64,000 bases of DNA from Clostridiales bacterium GWF2_38_85 (lineage in GTDB: Bacteria; Bacillota; Clostridia; Oscillospirales; CAG-382): positions 31,106 to 95,105 of the forward strand of contig MGOY01000025.1 of assembly GCA_001797275.1 (NCBI GenBank), written 5' to 3'. A model generated the notes under the pieces. That model had not been told where the DNA came from. It saw nothing but the letters and a program-made list of their open reading frames with translations, and ran no database searches. A program made the translations under genes and the position numbers. Of the stretch, positions 63,914 to 64,000 are shown one piece after another (the first letter of the stretch is position 1; each line of letters opens with the position of its first letter).

Positions 63914-64000
63914 TCAAGCGAAATTGTAACAATCTGACCTAATATTTTTCGAATTGAAGCGAGCTTCGAACGGAGTCAGTCCGTTATTATAGGAATGCGG
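63914..64000 (-). CDS. C-terminal end of a transposase, cut by the window edge (IS3-like)
   Basis: The last 28 codons read PHSYNNGLTPFEARFN and end at TGA. HSYNxxLTPxEAR is the typical end of IS3-family OrfB (DDE) transposases. The rest lies beyond the window, so completeness cannot be judged. Confidence 0.6.
   Translation of the reverse strand, partial: PHSYNNGLTPFEARFNSKNIRSDCYNFA

Noticed and set aside
1..64000. CRISPR arrays, tRNA, rRNA or tmRNA genes
   Set aside because: No regularly spaced repeats were found, and no gap shows tRNA or rRNA signatures; the one large RNA-like gap fits OLE better than RNase P RNA or tmRNA.

Overview
The window looks like a chromosomal segment of a low-GC, Gram-positive, endospore-forming anaerobe of the class Clostridia, most likely an Oscillospiraceae/Ruminococcaceae-type lineage. 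This is inferred from a CotF-type spore-coat pair, a Firmicute division-and-cell-wall (dcw) cluster, an rpoD-dnaG operon, IreB, and the nusB-xseAB-ispA-OLE-oapA-dxs-tlyA-nadK-argR-recN operon. Nearly all genes lie on the minus strand. The exceptions are a spore-coat pair, a three-gene carbohydrate operon, and a solute-binding lipoprotein near the right edge.

Layout. 1-4 kb: capsule/exopolysaccharide genes (Wzz-type chain-length protein, membrane-bound CapD-type dehydratase, Gfo/Idh oxidoreductase). 4-8.5 kb: U32 tRNA-modification protein, MltG, CPBP protease, DJ-1 protein. 8.5-12.6 kb: WecG-type glycosyltransferase, ThyX, thymidylate kinase and two GNAT-fold proteins. 12.8-13.4 kb: small coat protein and CotF. 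13.5-15.4 kb: an AT-rich island of three Nudix genes and a tiny lipoprotein, two of the four broken. 15.4-19.4 kb: SGNH hydrolase, secreted LRR protein, polysaccharide deacetylase, SDR. 19.5-23.7 kb (+): sugar epimerase, metallophosphoesterase, GH31 behind a perfect-consensus promoter. 23.8-25.4 kb: asd and a GNAT protein. 25.6-36.9 kb: dcw cluster mraZ-rsmH-ftsL-spoVD/ftsI-murF-mraY-ftsW-murG-ftsQ-ftsZ, without murE, murD, murC, murB or ftsA. 37-38.4 kb: a long mraZ leader, an unknown protein and IreB. 38.6-45.8 kb: pheST, mtnN, rpoD, dnaG. 46-50.5 kb: cysteine-rich protein, frameshifted dGTPase, ABC exporter. 50.6-61.1 kb: the OLE operon. 61.1-64 kb: repeat-bearing gap, solute-binding lipoprotein, serine-recombinase remnant, and a truncated transposase at the edge.

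The main finding is the roughly 590-nt gene-free stretch between ispA and a 199-aa membrane protein. Context, size and a closing stem that pairs its two ends identify it as an OLE RNA (ornate large extremophilic RNA), with its membrane partner OapA encoded directly downstream.

Two repeat families appear not to be explained by known features. One is a roughly 105-bp element with about 23-bp terminal inverted repeats and a changing inner hairpin (three copies). The other is an intercistronic hairpin element that starts at the stop codon of one gene and ends in the Shine-Dalgarno and start codon of the next; it separates pheS from pheT, an ABC ATPase from its permease (two tandem copies), a U32 gene from an oxidoreductase, and the two coat genes. 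The mraZ promoter carries four tandem 10-bp repeats that fit MraZ boxes, followed by a structured leader of about 400 nt.

All calls come from reading the sequence and from recalled family knowledge; no database search was possible.
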